Below are positions 35,505 through 44,178 of a DNA stretch of 64,000 nucleotides, piece by piece. The notes under the pieces are model-generated. The model ran no database searches, had not been told where the DNA came from, and worked only from the letters and a program-made list of their open reading frames with translations. The first letter of the stretch is position 1; every line of letters starts with the position of its first letter. The stretch is from DYJE01 sp964637565 (GTDB taxonomy: Bacteria; Desulfobacterota; Desulfobacteria; Desulfobacterales; Desulfolunaceae), in contig CAZWTY010000002.1 in NCBI GenBank assembly GCA_964637565.1, positions 38,932-102,931 of the forward strand, in the 5' to 3' direction. The translations under genes and the position numbers were made by a program.

Positions 35505-35551
35505 AAAAAAAACAAGTTCCGGACCACGGAAAACAGCCCGCGGCCCGGAAC
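35505..35551 (-). terminator. Intrinsic terminator after pyrH
   Basis: On the minus strand GTTCCGGGCCGCGG pairs with CCGTGGTCCGGAAC over about 13 bp (two G-U pairs) with a short T-rich loop, followed by TTGTTTTTTTT. It ends the rpsB-tsf-pyrH transcript and isolates frr. Confidence 0.85.
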
Positions 35552-35565
35552 ATCGATAGGTCTAA

Positions 35566-36288
35566 TTACTGATTTTCAATACGGGTTCCGACGTTCGCCT
35601 CGCCCATGACCACGCGTTTGATATTACCCGCCCCGAACATGTTGAAAACCGAAAGGGGAAGGTTGTTATCCATGGCCAGGGAGATGGCCGTCATGTCCAT
35701 CACGTGCAGCTGTTTTTCCAGAACCTCCATGTAGGTAATGTTCCGGATGAACTTCGCGTCCTTGTTCGTCACCGGGTCGGAATCGTAAACCCCGTCCACT
35801 TTGGTGGCTTTCAGGAGGATCTCCGCGTGGATCTCATGGGCCCTTAGAACAGCCGCCGTGTCGGTGGTGAAATAGGGACTACCCGTTCCCGCCGCAAAAA
35901 TCACCGCCCGTTTCTTTTCAAGGTGCCGGACGGCACGTCTGAGAATGAAAGGTTCCGCGAACTCGTGCATGGCGATGGCCGTCTGCACGCGGGTGGGAAT
36001 GCCGTTTTTTTCCAGCGCGTTGGACAGAGCCAGGCTGTTGATCACCGTGGCCAGCATGCCCATGTGGTCGGCCGGAGCCCTGTCCATGCCGTAGGAACTG
36101 GCCTTGATGCCGCGGAAAATGTTTCCGCCACCCACCACGATGGCCACTTCCACGCCCAGCTCATGCACCGAAAGCACTTCATCGGCCACGAATTTCAGCA
36201 TGTCGGGACTGATGCCGAAGCCCTGATCTCCCATCAGGGCCTCGCCACTCAACTTCAAAAGAATGCGTTTGTACTTAGGTTCTTCCAA
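35566..36288 (-). CDS. pyrH: UMP kinase
   Basis: A 240-residue hexameric kinase converting UMP to UDP, of the amino-acid-kinase fold. Motifs: RILLKLSGEALMGDQGFGIS at the N-terminus, VVGGGNIFRGI near 52, and FAAGTGSPYFTTDTAAVLRA near 130. The start codon is a TTG at 36288, with GGTGGAG in the end of tsf serving as ribosome site; tsf ends only 5 bases away, so translation is coupled. Confidence 0.97.
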   Translation of the reverse strand: MEEPKYKRILLKLSGEALMGDQGFGISPDMLKFVADEVLSVHELGVEVAIVVGGGNIFRGIKASSYGMDRAPADHMGMLATVINSLALSNALEKNGIPTRVQTAIAMHEFAEPFILRRAVRHLEKKRAVIFAAGTGSPYFTTDTAAVLRAHEIHAEILLKATKVDGVYDSDPVTNKDAKFIRNITYMEVLEKQLHVMDMTAISLAMDNNLPLSVFNMFGAGNIKRVVMGEANVGTRIENQ

Positions 36289-36293
36289 GTCGA

Positions 36294-36893
36294 TTATTCT
36301 CCACCGAGTTGAAAACGTGCGAACCGGCGAATCTTGATGTTTTCTCCGATTTTCGCGATGGTTTCGGTCAGAAGATCGTTGATGGTGATTTTAGGATCCT
36401 TGATGTAGGGCTGGCTCAGCAGGCAGGAATCCTTGTAGAATTTCTCGATCTGACCGTCCACGATCTTGTCCACGATATTGGCCGGTTTACCCTGCTCGAG
36501 GGCTCTTTCACGGTAGATTTCGCGTTCCCGGGCCACCACGCTTTCGGGAATTTCTTCGGGACCAAGACCCATGGGGGCTGCCGCGGCGATATGCATGGCC
36601 ACGTTCTTGGAGAACTCGAGGAAATCCTCGTTTTTGGCCACAAAGTCGGTTTCACAGTTCACTTCCACCATGACGCCGATCTTCCCGCCCATGTGGATGT
36701 AGGACTGAACCACACCTTCCTTGGCATCCCTTCCGGAACGTTTCTGGGCGGTGGCGAGACCTTTTTTCCGGAGAAAATCCAGAGCTTTTTCGATATCGCC
36801 GTTGTTTTCCTTAAGGGCCTGTTTGCAGTCCATGATACCGGACCCGGTTTTGTCACGCAGTTCTTTCACAAGGTTTGCACTGATCTCTGTCAT
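36294..36893 (-). CDS. tsf: Translation elongation factor Ts
   Basis: A 199-residue nucleotide exchange factor for EF-Tu. It begins with the conserved LVKELRDKTGSGIMDCKQAL UBA-like domain and contains VNCETDFVAKNEDFLEF near residue 77, the EF-Tu contact. The length is the short form, lacking part of the second core subdomain of E. coli EF-Ts, as in several deltaproteobacteria. It follows rpsB by 3 bases. Confidence 0.97.
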   Translation of the reverse strand: MTEISANLVKELRDKTGSGIMDCKQALKENNGDIEKALDFLRKKGLATAQKRSGRDAKEGVVQSYIHMGGKIGVMVEVNCETDFVAKNEDFLEFSKNVAMHIAAAAPMGLGPEEIPESVVAREREIYRERALEQGKPANIVDKIVDGQIEKFYKDSCLLSQPYIKDPKITINDLLTETIAKIGENIKIRRFARFQLGGE

Positions 36894-36896
36894 GTC

Positions 36897-37766
36897 TTAT
36901 TCTCCCATACCTTCGGAGTCTTCATCTTCAAAATAATCTTTAGCCGAGGATTTTTTGCGGATCACCTCAACCACGGGGCCTTTGGCGTCATCGGCCGCAG
37001 CCTGGGCCTTGCCTGATTTGGCGGCGGCTTCCATCATTTCCTCACCGGCGTCCTTGTCTGCATCGGCCACACGTTTTTCCTCGTAGCGCTGCATGCCTTC
37101 GATACAGGCGTCTGCAATCTTTGCGGTCAGAAGCCGAACGGAACGGATCGCGTCGTCGTTGCCGGGGATCACGTAATCGATGTCATCGGGATCACAGTTG
37201 GTGTCCACCACGGCTACGATGGGAATGCCAAGACGTTTGCCTTCGCGGACGGCAATGGCTTCTTTTTTGGGATCGACAACGAAAATCGCTCCGGGCAGCC
37301 CGTTCATGGTGCTGATCCCGCCGATCACCGAATCGAGTTTTTCACGTTCCTTGGCAAGCTGGGTCCGTTCTTTCTTCGGGTAGTTGTTGATGGTGCCGTC
37401 GTTTTCGATGTTCCGCAGGTGGTTCAAACGAGAGATGCTCTGTTTGATGGTCTCGAAGTTGGTCAGCATGCCGCCCAGCCAGCGGTTGTGCACATAGTAC
37501 ATTTCGGCGCGGTTCGCTTCTTCGTAGATGGTTTCCTTGGCCTGTTTCTTGGTTCCGACGAACAGGATGGATTTTCCGCTTGCCGCCGTGTCACGAATGA
37601 AATCGTAGGCGTCCCTGAACATATGGACGGTCTGCTGGAGATCGATGATGTAGATCCCGTTCCGTGCGCCGAATATAAAAGGTTTCATTTTGGGGTTCCA
37701 GCGTTTGGTCTGATGACCGAAATGAACGCCGGCTTCGAGAAGTTCTCTCATGGTTACGTAAGCCAT
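36897..37766 (-). CDS. rpsB: 30S ribosomal protein S2
   Basis: A 289-residue small-subunit protein. It starts MAYVTMRELLEAGVHFGHQT after an AAGGAGAAAAAA ribosome site, and has the RWNPKMKPFIFGARNGIYII and VVDTNCDPDDIDYVIPGNDD signatures. The C-terminal ~50 residues are an acidic, low-complexity extension (AAAKSGKAQAAADDAKG...) longer than E. coli S2. The longer upstream frame was rejected because it lacks S2 similarity. Confidence 0.97.
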   Translation of the reverse strand: MAYVTMRELLEAGVHFGHQTKRWNPKMKPFIFGARNGIYIIDLQQTVHMFRDAYDFIRDTAASGKSILFVGTKKQAKETIYEEANRAEMYYVHNRWLGGMLTNFETIKQSISRLNHLRNIENDGTINNYPKKERTQLAKEREKLDSVIGGISTMNGLPGAIFVVDPKKEAIAVREGKRLGIPIVAVVDTNCDPDDIDYVIPGNDDAIRSVRLLTAKIADACIEGMQRYEEKRVADADKDAGEEMMEAAAKSGKAQAAADDAKGPVVEVIRKKSSAKDYFEDEDSEGMGE

Positions 37767-37890
37767 TTTTTTCTCCTTGATGGTTTGGTTTTTTCCACCG
37801 CCCCCATCTTTCCCGAAACCGACTTGGCAGCAAGCACCGGGCTTCGAGTCCGGAAGGCGTGTGATCTTCAAGCGTGAATAAATCCAACGT

Positions 37891-37919
37891 TATGTATCAG
37901 AAGCCATGGTGATTTTCAA
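37891..37919 (-). promoter_or_regulatory. Candidate promoter for rpsB-tsf-pyrH
   Basis: On the minus strand TTGAAA (37914-37919) is followed after 17 bases by TACATA (37891-37896), a fair sigma-70 match with ideal spacing. It would give a 5' leader of about 115 bases before rpsB. Confidence 0.45.
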
Positions 37920-37956
37920 CAGATTATTTTGGGACTTATAAGAGGGCGTAAACAGA

Positions 37957-38868
37957 TCAGGTTCTGCCGGGCGGAGTCATTTTTCTCATGATCACCACCC
38001 GGTCATGACCCGCGGCATCCCGGATGTAATCGATGTCCCCGTAGCATCCCGCCTGTTCGGCCAGGGAGATGACCGCCTGTTTCTGGTCGTACCCTGTTTC
38101 CATCATCAGCCAGCCGCCATCCTTGAGACAGACGGGGGCTTCAGAGAGGATTCTGCGGATGCAGGCCAGCCCGTCCCGTTCCCCGTCAAGGGCCAGCATC
38201 GGTTCATACCGGGTGATTTCAGGCTCCAGGCCCTGGATGTCGCCGCTGGGGATATAGGGAGGATTGGACACCACGAGATCGAAAACAGGCTGATCGACAA
38301 ACGGACCGAACCAGCTTCCGCGGATAAACGAGACAGAGGCGTCTATCCCGTTGGCCGCTTTGTTTTTTTTAGCCACGACCAGGGCTTTTTCCGAGATATC
38401 GACCGTATAATAGAGGTTGTCCGGACGTTCCGATGCCAAAGATAAAACGATGGCCCCTGAACCTGTGCCAAGATCCACCACGCGAAGGGGGCCGTCCGGG
38501 TTTGTTTCCGGCATGATCCGCAGGGCCGCCTCCACCAGGCATTCGGTGTCGGGACGGGGAATCAGGACATCGGACGTGACCCCAAGGTCAAGGGTCCAGA
38601 ACCCCTTGCTCCCGGTGATGTAAGCCACGGGTTCACGGTCTTTGCGCCGCTTGATCAGGGTTTTAAACCGTGCCAGTTCATCCGGCCCAAGGGGTTTGTC
38701 ATGCTGGAGGTAAAGATCCAGGCGTTTCATGGAAAGACTGTGGGAGAGCAGAAGTTCCGCCGTCAGTCTCGGGCTGTCGATTCCATGGGTGCTGAAATAA
38801 TCGCTTGTCCATGCGAGCAGCCTGGCAATGGTCCAGACCTGGCTGGCCTGATCAGAGTCCGCTTTCAT
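37957..38868 (-). CDS. prmC: Release factor glutamine methyltransferase
   Basis: A 303-residue enzyme that N5-methylates the glutamine of the GGQ motif in release factors. The catalytic motif VVSNPPYIPSG (about residue 195) and the SAM motif VVDLGTGSGAIVLSLA (about 125) are clear. It begins 17 bases before the end of prfA, its substrate gene, giving the common prfA-prmC overlap. Confidence 0.96.
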   Translation of the reverse strand: MKADSDQASQVWTIARLLAWTSDYFSTHGIDSPRLTAELLLSHSLSMKRLDLYLQHDKPLGPDELARFKTLIKRRKDREPVAYITGSKGFWTLDLGVTSDVLIPRPDTECLVEAALRIMPETNPDGPLRVVDLGTGSGAIVLSLASERPDNLYYTVDISEKALVVAKKNKAANGIDASVSFIRGSWFGPFVDQPVFDLVVSNPPYIPSGDIQGLEPEITRYEPMLALDGERDGLACIRRILSEAPVCLKDGGWLMMETGYDQKQAVISLAEQAGCYGDIDYIRDAAGHDRVVIMRKMTPPGRT

Positions 38869-39922
38869 TCTTGAGGGCCTGGGCCTGGTTGTGGGTTCTC
38901 AGGCCGTCGATCACTTCCTCGATGTCCCCTTCCATGATGCTTTCAAGACGGTAGAGAGTCAACCCGATCCGGTGGTCGGTCAGCCTTCCCTGGGGGAAAT
39001 TGTAGGTTCGGATGCGTTCGCTTCGGTCCCCAGTGCCGACCTGGCCTTTTCTTTCAGCCGAGCGTTTGGCGTTCTGCTCCTGGACCATGGCATCATAAAT
39101 CCTCGAACGCAGAACTTTCATGGCTTTTTCTTTGTTCTTGTGCTGGGATTTCTGGTCCTGACAGGTGGCCACGGTGCCGGTGGGGATATGGGTCAGCCGG
39201 ACCGCCGAATCGGTGGTGTTGACGCTCTGGCCTCCGGGCCCCTGGGCGCGGTACACGTCCACTTTGACGTCGCTGGGATCGATGTGAAGCTCCACATCCT
39301 CGGCCTCGGGAAGAACGGCCACGGTAACGGCGGAGGTGTGAATCCGCCCCTGGGTTTCGGTGGCGGGGACACGCTGGACGCGGTGGGTGCCGCTCTCGTA
39401 CTTGAAGGCGCTGTAGGCCCCCCGGCCCTGGACCATCATCACGATTTCCTTGAAGCCACCCACGCCCGTTTCATGGCTGTCCATGATTTCCACAGACCAG
39501 TTCCTGGTTTCGGCATATTTGCTGTACATCCGGAACAGATCGCCGGCAAACAGCCCGGCCTCGTCCCCCCCGGTTCCCGCCCGGATTTCAACGATAACGT
39601 TCTTTTCATCCAGGGGATCTTTGGGAATCAGCAGCTTCTTGAGCTCCAGTTCGATGTTCTCCTTTTCAAGGGAAAGGGCCTCGATGTCGTCTTTGGCCAT
39701 GGCCTTGATGTCCGGATCACTGTCCTGGAGAAGTTCCCGGCTGTTTTCCAAGTCTTCGAGGATCTTTTTGTATTGGCGGTAGGTGTCGACAAGCCCGGCG
39801 ATCTCTCCGTGCTCCTTGATATACTTCTGGTACAGCGTCTTGTCGCTCATCACGGCAGGATCGCTCAAGAGCTGTTCGAGTTTGATAAACCTGTCTTCCA
39901 CACCTTGCAGTTTTTGAAACAT
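38852..39922 (-). CDS. prfA: Peptide chain release factor 1
   Basis: A 356-residue class I release factor for UAA and UAG. The peptidyl-tRNA hydrolysis motif GPGGQSVNTTDSAVR is near residue 230, and the codon-recognition tripeptide PAT lies in RVQRVPATETQGRIHTSA near 185. Length is normal. It overlaps prmC downstream; rpmE, on the same strand upstream, ends with a terminator. Confidence 0.98.
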   Translation of the reverse strand: MFQKLQGVEDRFIKLEQLLSDPAVMSDKTLYQKYIKEHGEIAGLVDTYRQYKKILEDLENSRELLQDSDPDIKAMAKDDIEALSLEKENIELELKKLLIPKDPLDEKNVIVEIRAGTGGDEAGLFAGDLFRMYSKYAETRNWSVEIMDSHETGVGGFKEIVMMVQGRGAYSAFKYESGTHRVQRVPATETQGRIHTSAVTVAVLPEAEDVELHIDPSDVKVDVYRAQGPGGQSVNTTDSAVRLTHIPTGTVATCQDQKSQHKNKEKAMKVLRSRIYDAMVQEQNAKRSAERKGQVGTGDRSERIRTYNFPQGRLTDHRIGLTLYRLESIMEGDIEEVIDGLRTHNQAQALKNESGL

Positions 39923-40009
39923 GGCGGCTTCTTTGCGGTACTTTCGTAAATGTCAGGGGTATCGGCCCCGGATTTCCCGTTCCTGCTTTTTGATCGTTGA
40001 CAACAACAA

Positions 40010-40040
40010 AAAGGGAAACCGTGTTCTCCGATTCCCCTTT
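40010..40040 (-). terminator. Intrinsic terminator after rpmE
   Basis: A 12-bp stem (40010-40021 with 40029-40040, two G-U pairs) is followed on the minus strand by TTTTTGTTGTTG. The plus strand also has a GTTTTTT run, so it may work in both directions. It separates rpmE from prfA. Confidence 0.8.
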
Positions 40041-40115
40041 GTTTTTTCCATCTGTGGCCATGGCTGCGCCAGGGTCACACGAACGAGAAAAGAAGGCAAC
40101 CCTTCGTCGCCCGTT

Positions 40116-40337
40116 CTATTTTTTCATGTTTTTCGCATCGAAACCCGCAAATTTCTTGCGGAAACGGTCAATTCGACCCGCAGTGTCCACCAGTTTCTGT
40201 TTTCCGGTGAAGAAGGGATGGCAGTTGGAGCAGATTTCAACCTTGATTTCGTCTTTGGTGGAACCGACTGTAAACGAATGGCCACAGGCACAGGAAGCGG
40301 TGGTCTGGGCGTATTTGGGATGGATGCCTTCTTTCAT
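40116..40337 (-). CDS. rpmE: 50S ribosomal protein L31
   Basis: A 73-residue large-subunit protein of the zinc-binding (C+) type: paired cysteines occur at SCACGHSF near residue 11-13 and ICSNCHPFFTGKQK near 35-38, with the conserved GRIDRFRKKFAGF C-terminus. The start MKEGIHPKYAQT is well placed 28 bases after rho. The intact cysteine pairs suggest the zinc-replete paralog. Confidence 0.97.
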   Translation of the reverse strand: MKEGIHPKYAQTTASCACGHSFTVGSTKDEIKVEICSNCHPFFTGKQKLVDTAGRIDRFRKKFAGFDAKNMKK

Positions 40338-40365
40338 TATTATTTCAACTCCTTAAAACAGATGG

Positions 40366-41613
40366 TTACGAATTCATGGATTCAAGAAACTCTTTATTAT
40401 CTTTTGTGCCGCTTATTTTGTCAAGCAAAAAGCCCATGCTGTCCACGGTATTTAATGAGGCCAGAAGTTTTCTGAGAATCCAGATCCGGTCCAGCTGGGA
40501 TTTGTCCACGAGGAGCTCTTCTTTTCTCGTGCCGGATTTTTTGATGTCGATGGCGGGATACATGCGGCGTTCCGACAGTTTCCTGTCGAGCACAAGCTCC
40601 ATGTTACCGGTTCCCTTGAACTCTTCAAAAATAACCTCGTCCATCCGGCTGCCCGTTTCGATCAGGGCTGTGGCGATGATGGTGAGGCTGCCGCCCTCTT
40701 CCACGTTCCTTGCCGCACCGAAAAACCGTTTGGGACGGTGAAGGGCGTTGGAGTCCACACCACCGGAAAGAATTTTCCCCGAAGGAGGCATGACGGAGTT
40801 ATAGGCTCTGGCCAGACGGGTGATGCTGTCGAGAAGGATCACCACGTCTTTTTTGTGCTCCACGAGACGCTTGGCTTTTTCAATCACCATTTCAGCAACC
40901 TGGACATGGCGCTCCGCAGGTTCGTCAAAGGTGGAACTGATGACTTCGGCGTTGACCGACCGTTCCATGTCCGTCACTTCCTCGGGGCGTTCGTCGATGA
41001 GTAGGATGAACGGCACGATGTGGGGATGGCTTTCGATCATGCAGTTGGCGATGTTCTGGAGCAGCATGGTTTTACCGGTCCGGGGAGGGGAGACGATCAG
41101 GCCCCTCTGGCCGAATCCGATGGGGGCCATCAGCTCGACAATTCGCATGGAATAGTTGTCCGGATCTCTTTCAAGCTGGACTTTGGTATCGGGATAAAGG
41201 GGGGTGAGGTTGTCGAAGAATATCTTTTCACGTGCGATCTCGGGATCTTCATAGTTGACCGCCTCGACCTTGAGAAGGGCGAAGTACCGTTCCGACTCCT
41301 TGGGCTGGCGGATCTGACCGGATACTGTATCCCCGGTCTTGAGGTTGAAGCGCCTGATCTGCGAGGGAGAAACGTAAATATCGTCCGGCCCGGGAAGGTA
41401 GTTGCAGTCCGGGGACCTCAGGAAACCGAAACCGTCAGGCAGGATTTCAAGGGCGCCCTCACCGTAGATCATCCCGTCCTTTTCGATCTGAGCCTGGAGA
41501 AGAAGGAAGATCAGCTCCTGCTTTCTCAACCCGCCGGCCCCGTCAATCTTGAATTTTTTGGCCAGCTTCGCCAGTTCCTCGATCTTCATCGCTTTCAATT
41601 CAACAATATTCAT
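40366..41613 (-). CDS. rho: Transcription termination factor Rho
   Basis: A 415-residue hexameric RNA helicase. The N-terminal domain starts MNIVELKAMKIEELAKLAKK and the RNA-binding cold-shock-like domain has LPDGFGFLRSPDCNYLPGPDDIYVS. Walker A is SPPRTGKTMLLQ (near 175), Walker B is VVILLDSITRLARAYN (near 255), and the Q/R loops follow (GTGNMELVLDRKLSERR). The promoter lies over 200 bases upstream, leaving a long leader suitable for autoregulated attenuation as known for rho in E. coli. Confidence 0.98.
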   Translation of the reverse strand: MNIVELKAMKIEELAKLAKKFKIDGAGGLRKQELIFLLLQAQIEKDGMIYGEGALEILPDGFGFLRSPDCNYLPGPDDIYVSPSQIRRFNLKTGDTVSGQIRQPKESERYFALLKVEAVNYEDPEIAREKIFFDNLTPLYPDTKVQLERDPDNYSMRIVELMAPIGFGQRGLIVSPPRTGKTMLLQNIANCMIESHPHIVPFILLIDERPEEVTDMERSVNAEVISSTFDEPAERHVQVAEMVIEKAKRLVEHKKDVVILLDSITRLARAYNSVMPPSGKILSGGVDSNALHRPKRFFGAARNVEEGGSLTIIATALIETGSRMDEVIFEEFKGTGNMELVLDRKLSERRMYPAIDIKKSGTRKEELLVDKSQLDRIWILRKLLASLNTVDSMGFLLDKISGTKDNKEFLESMNS

Positions 41614-41850
41614 TCACCCGCACTCCATATGCTTTATAATAATGATTTCTGTCTTTCACCTGTGGTGGCTGATTCCATGAAGAAAGGTCATGCCTGATTG
41701 GATTCGAAGGTAAGGGTTTTGAAATTCCAGAAAAAAGACTGGCGCAACCCCATCATGTACTGACCACGTATTTGTCCTTAGATTATTTTCAAAAAGACGT
41801 GTTTTTTGTGACAGTGGATAAAGTCCTGTTACGAAAAATAACATTTTTTA

Positions 41851-41878
41851 AGTACAATAGGACCGTATTACCTGTCAA
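41851..41878 (-). promoter_or_regulatory. Promoter of rho
   Basis: On the minus strand TTGACA (41873-41878) is followed after 16 bases by TGTACT (41851-41856), a good sigma-70 match. The predicted transcript has a leader of about 230 bases before the rho ATG with no obvious leader peptide. Confidence 0.65.
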
Positions 41879-41900
41879 GGGCTTTTGACACAAGAATTTT

Positions 41901-42518
41901 TTATTTTTCAAAGGCCCGAACCAGCAGACAGTCGACGTCACGGTTCAGTTTTTCAGGGGGCCCGTTGTTATCGATCACGATATCGGCCCTGGTTTTTTTC
42001 TGTCCAAGAGGCATCTGGAGGGCGATGAGATCCCTGGCCGCCTGTTCACTGACGCCATCCCGCAGGGCCAGGCGTGAAACCTGAACCTCTTCGTCCAGAG
42101 CCACCAGAACGCTGACGTCGAACCGGCTTTCCATGTTCAATTCGAACAGCAGGGGCACTTCCACCACCACCATCGGCTCGCCCCGGGTTTCACTCGCACG
42201 GATCTGGCGTTCCATTTCTTCAAGAATGGCGGGCTGGACCACCGATTCCAATCGTGTTCTGGCACCCGGATCACGGCTGATCATGGACCTCAGGGCCGCA
42301 CGGTCAAGTGTCCCGTCAGCCCTGACAACTCCCGGTCCGAAATCCTGGACAACCTTCGTGTAAACGGACTGCCCCGGACGCATCAGTTCTTTCGACACCT
42401 CGTCGAGGCTGATCACCGTCAGGCCTTTTTCCTTGAGATGCTGGCAAACCGACGATTTCCCCGAAGCCGCCCCGCCGGTGACGGCGATTTTTCTTGTTCT
42501 GCCCCTTGCCTGTCCCAT
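41901..42518 (-). CDS. coaE: Dephospho-CoA kinase
   Basis: A 205-residue P-loop kinase for the last step of coenzyme A synthesis. Walker A is VTGGAASGKSSVCQHL (near 13-28), and the substrate-binding region VEVPLLFEL lies near 115. The final residues VDCLLVRAFEK close the C-terminal helix. Divergent from the tRNA nucleotidyltransferase gene and followed directly by the rho promoter. Confidence 0.95.
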   Translation of the reverse strand: MGQARGRTRKIAVTGGAASGKSSVCQHLKEKGLTVISLDEVSKELMRPGQSVYTKVVQDFGPGVVRADGTLDRAALRSMISRDPGARTRLESVVQPAILEEMERQIRASETRGEPMVVVEVPLLFELNMESRFDVSVLVALDEEVQVSRLALRDGVSEQAARDLIALQMPLGQKKTRADIVIDNNGPPEKLNRDVDCLLVRAFEK

Positions 42519-42657
42519 ATCACCGCACCGACCTTTCCTGTTTCCATGGATTCACCGGGATTTTTTCTTTGCCCGGACCGCAATTATGGTTATAGTTGTC
42601 ACGTTTGCAACCAAACGGACGTCGGCCCCGCATTCGAGCCCAGAGATACAAGATAAT

Positions 42658-44031
42658 ATGATCAACTTCAATCCAAATATCATTCCCCCTGTGAAAGGGG
42701 CCTACCTTGTGGGTGGAGCGGTGCGTGACATTCTGGCCCGAAAGATTCCCGACGACTTCGACTTCACGGTCAGGGACAATCCCAGAAAGTTTGCCATGGC
42801 TTTGGGGGAGAATACAGGCTGCCCGGTGATCAAACTCGGGAAACCGGGACTTATCCTTTACCGCATCGTGTCTCCCCTGGGTGTTTTCGATGTGTCGCCC
42901 ATGGTGGGGTCAAACATCCATGAAGACCTGGCAAACAGGGATTTCACCATCAACGCCATGGCCCTTTCCGTGGATTCCGGCGGCCTGATCGACCCTTTCC
43001 ATGGACAGGAGGATTTGATCGGTAAAAAGATCCGGATGGTTTCGGAACTCTCGTTTGTGAACGACCCCATACGAATGCTCCGGGCCTTCAGGTTCAGCGC
43101 CCTGTTCTCCTTCACCATAGACCGGCTTACGGAAAAGGCCATTGTCGCCCATCGGAGCCTGGCGTCCCAATCTGCCGGGGAACGTGTCCACACGGAAATC
43201 AAAAAGATCTTTGCCACAAAAAACGCTTTCAAAACCGTGGCGGCCATGGCTGAAAACGGCCTGCTTTTTACCCTTTTCCCTGAACTTGCTCCACTGAAAA
43301 ACTGTGCCCAAAACAGACACCACGATTTCGATGTGTTGGAGCACACCCTCCTGGTGCTGAAGCACATCGAGGAACTGCTGACGGGTTTCCCCCCTTTTTC
43401 CGATATGTTCACTCGCCAGCATCACTGGCCCATGCTGAAATACGCCGCCCTGTTCCACGACACGGGAAAACCCTCCTGCCAATCCGAGAAAGACGGCCAG
43501 ATCCATTTTTACGGCCATGAAACGGAAAGCGCCGCTCTTTTTCTTTCCATGGCCGATCGTCTTAAGTTTTCAAACGATGAAAAAAAACATGGCCAGACTG
43601 TCATACAGAACCACCTCCGTCCCCTGTTTCTATTTGACAATTTCAGGTCCGGCCGGCTCTCGGCCCGATCTAAGACGAGACTTTTCATGGATTGCGGCCA
43701 GTTCACACCGGACGTGCTGCTCCACGGACTTGCGGATTCTCTATCCAAAAGGAAAGATGACGAACCGGACACGAAAGAAGAGTTCATGCGGTTTGTCCGG
43801 GAAATGGCGGAGGACTATGTCACACGACACCTCCCGGCCCTGGATCAGTCGAAATTGATCACCGGCCGGGATTTGATCCGCGAATACGGGTTAACCCCCT
43901 CCCCGCAATTCAGAGCTATTCTCGGACAGGTCGAAGAAGCCCGTCTCGCTGGCCTGATCTCCACCAGAAAAGAAGCCGGCGCTTTGGTCAAAAAGCTTCT
44001 CGAAAATCCGGACGCTCATTCCAGAGCTTGA
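42658..44031 (+). CDS. CCA-adding-type tRNA nucleotidyltransferase with HD domain
   Basis: A 457-residue class II nucleotidyltransferase. The head domain starts AYLVGGAVRDILARKIPDDF with the Asp pair DFDF, followed by RDFTINAMAL near 100 and the neck motif DPIRMLRAFRFSAL near 145. The C-terminal HD domain shows HDFDVLEHTLLVLKHIEE (near 225) and ALFHDTGKP (near 268). This may be CCA-adding enzyme, A-adding enzyme or poly(A) polymerase; sequence alone does not separate them. Start at ATG 42658, after a weak ribosome site; longer frames overlap coaE without homology. Confidence 0.88.
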   Translation: MINFNPNIIPPVKGAYLVGGAVRDILARKIPDDFDFTVRDNPRKFAMALGENTGCPVIKLGKPGLILYRIVSPLGVFDVSPMVGSNIHEDLANRDFTINAMALSVDSGGLIDPFHGQEDLIGKKIRMVSELSFVNDPIRMLRAFRFSALFSFTIDRLTEKAIVAHRSLASQSAGERVHTEIKKIFATKNAFKTVAAMAENGLLFTLFPELAPLKNCAQNRHHDFDVLEHTLLVLKHIEELLTGFPPFSDMFTRQHHWPMLKYAALFHDTGKPSCQSEKDGQIHFYGHETESAALFLSMADRLKFSNDEKKHGQTVIQNHLRPLFLFDNFRSGRLSARSKTRLFMDCGQFTPDVLLHGLADSLSKRKDDEPDTKEEFMRFVREMAEDYVTRHLPALDQSKLITGRDLIREYGLTPSPQFRAILGQVEEARLAGLISTRKEAGALVKKLLENPDAHSRA

Positions 44032-44056
44032 CAAGGTACCTACATTTATATAGTAA
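44028..44056 (+). promoter_or_regulatory. Promoter of adk
   Basis: TTGACA (44028-44033), overlapping the stop of the preceding gene, is followed by TATAGT after 15 bases or TAGTAA after 17 bases. The predicted leader is about 115 bases and contains AGAGAGAGGATCTCTCT, a short perfect hairpin near 44083-44099. Confidence 0.6.
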
Positions 44057-44178
44057 AGTCGAGTTGTCGTAAAATCATTCAGAGAGAGAGGATCTCTCTT
44101 ATCTGTTTCGGATGATGGGATATGGAATTGTATTCCGTGACCTGCGCCCAATAACTTTTTATCGTGAAAGGAAGTCAC

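Noticed and set aside
37767..37956. Ribosomal S2 leader RNA before rpsB
   Set aside because: I could not find a convincing conserved fold; only a candidate promoter was retained.
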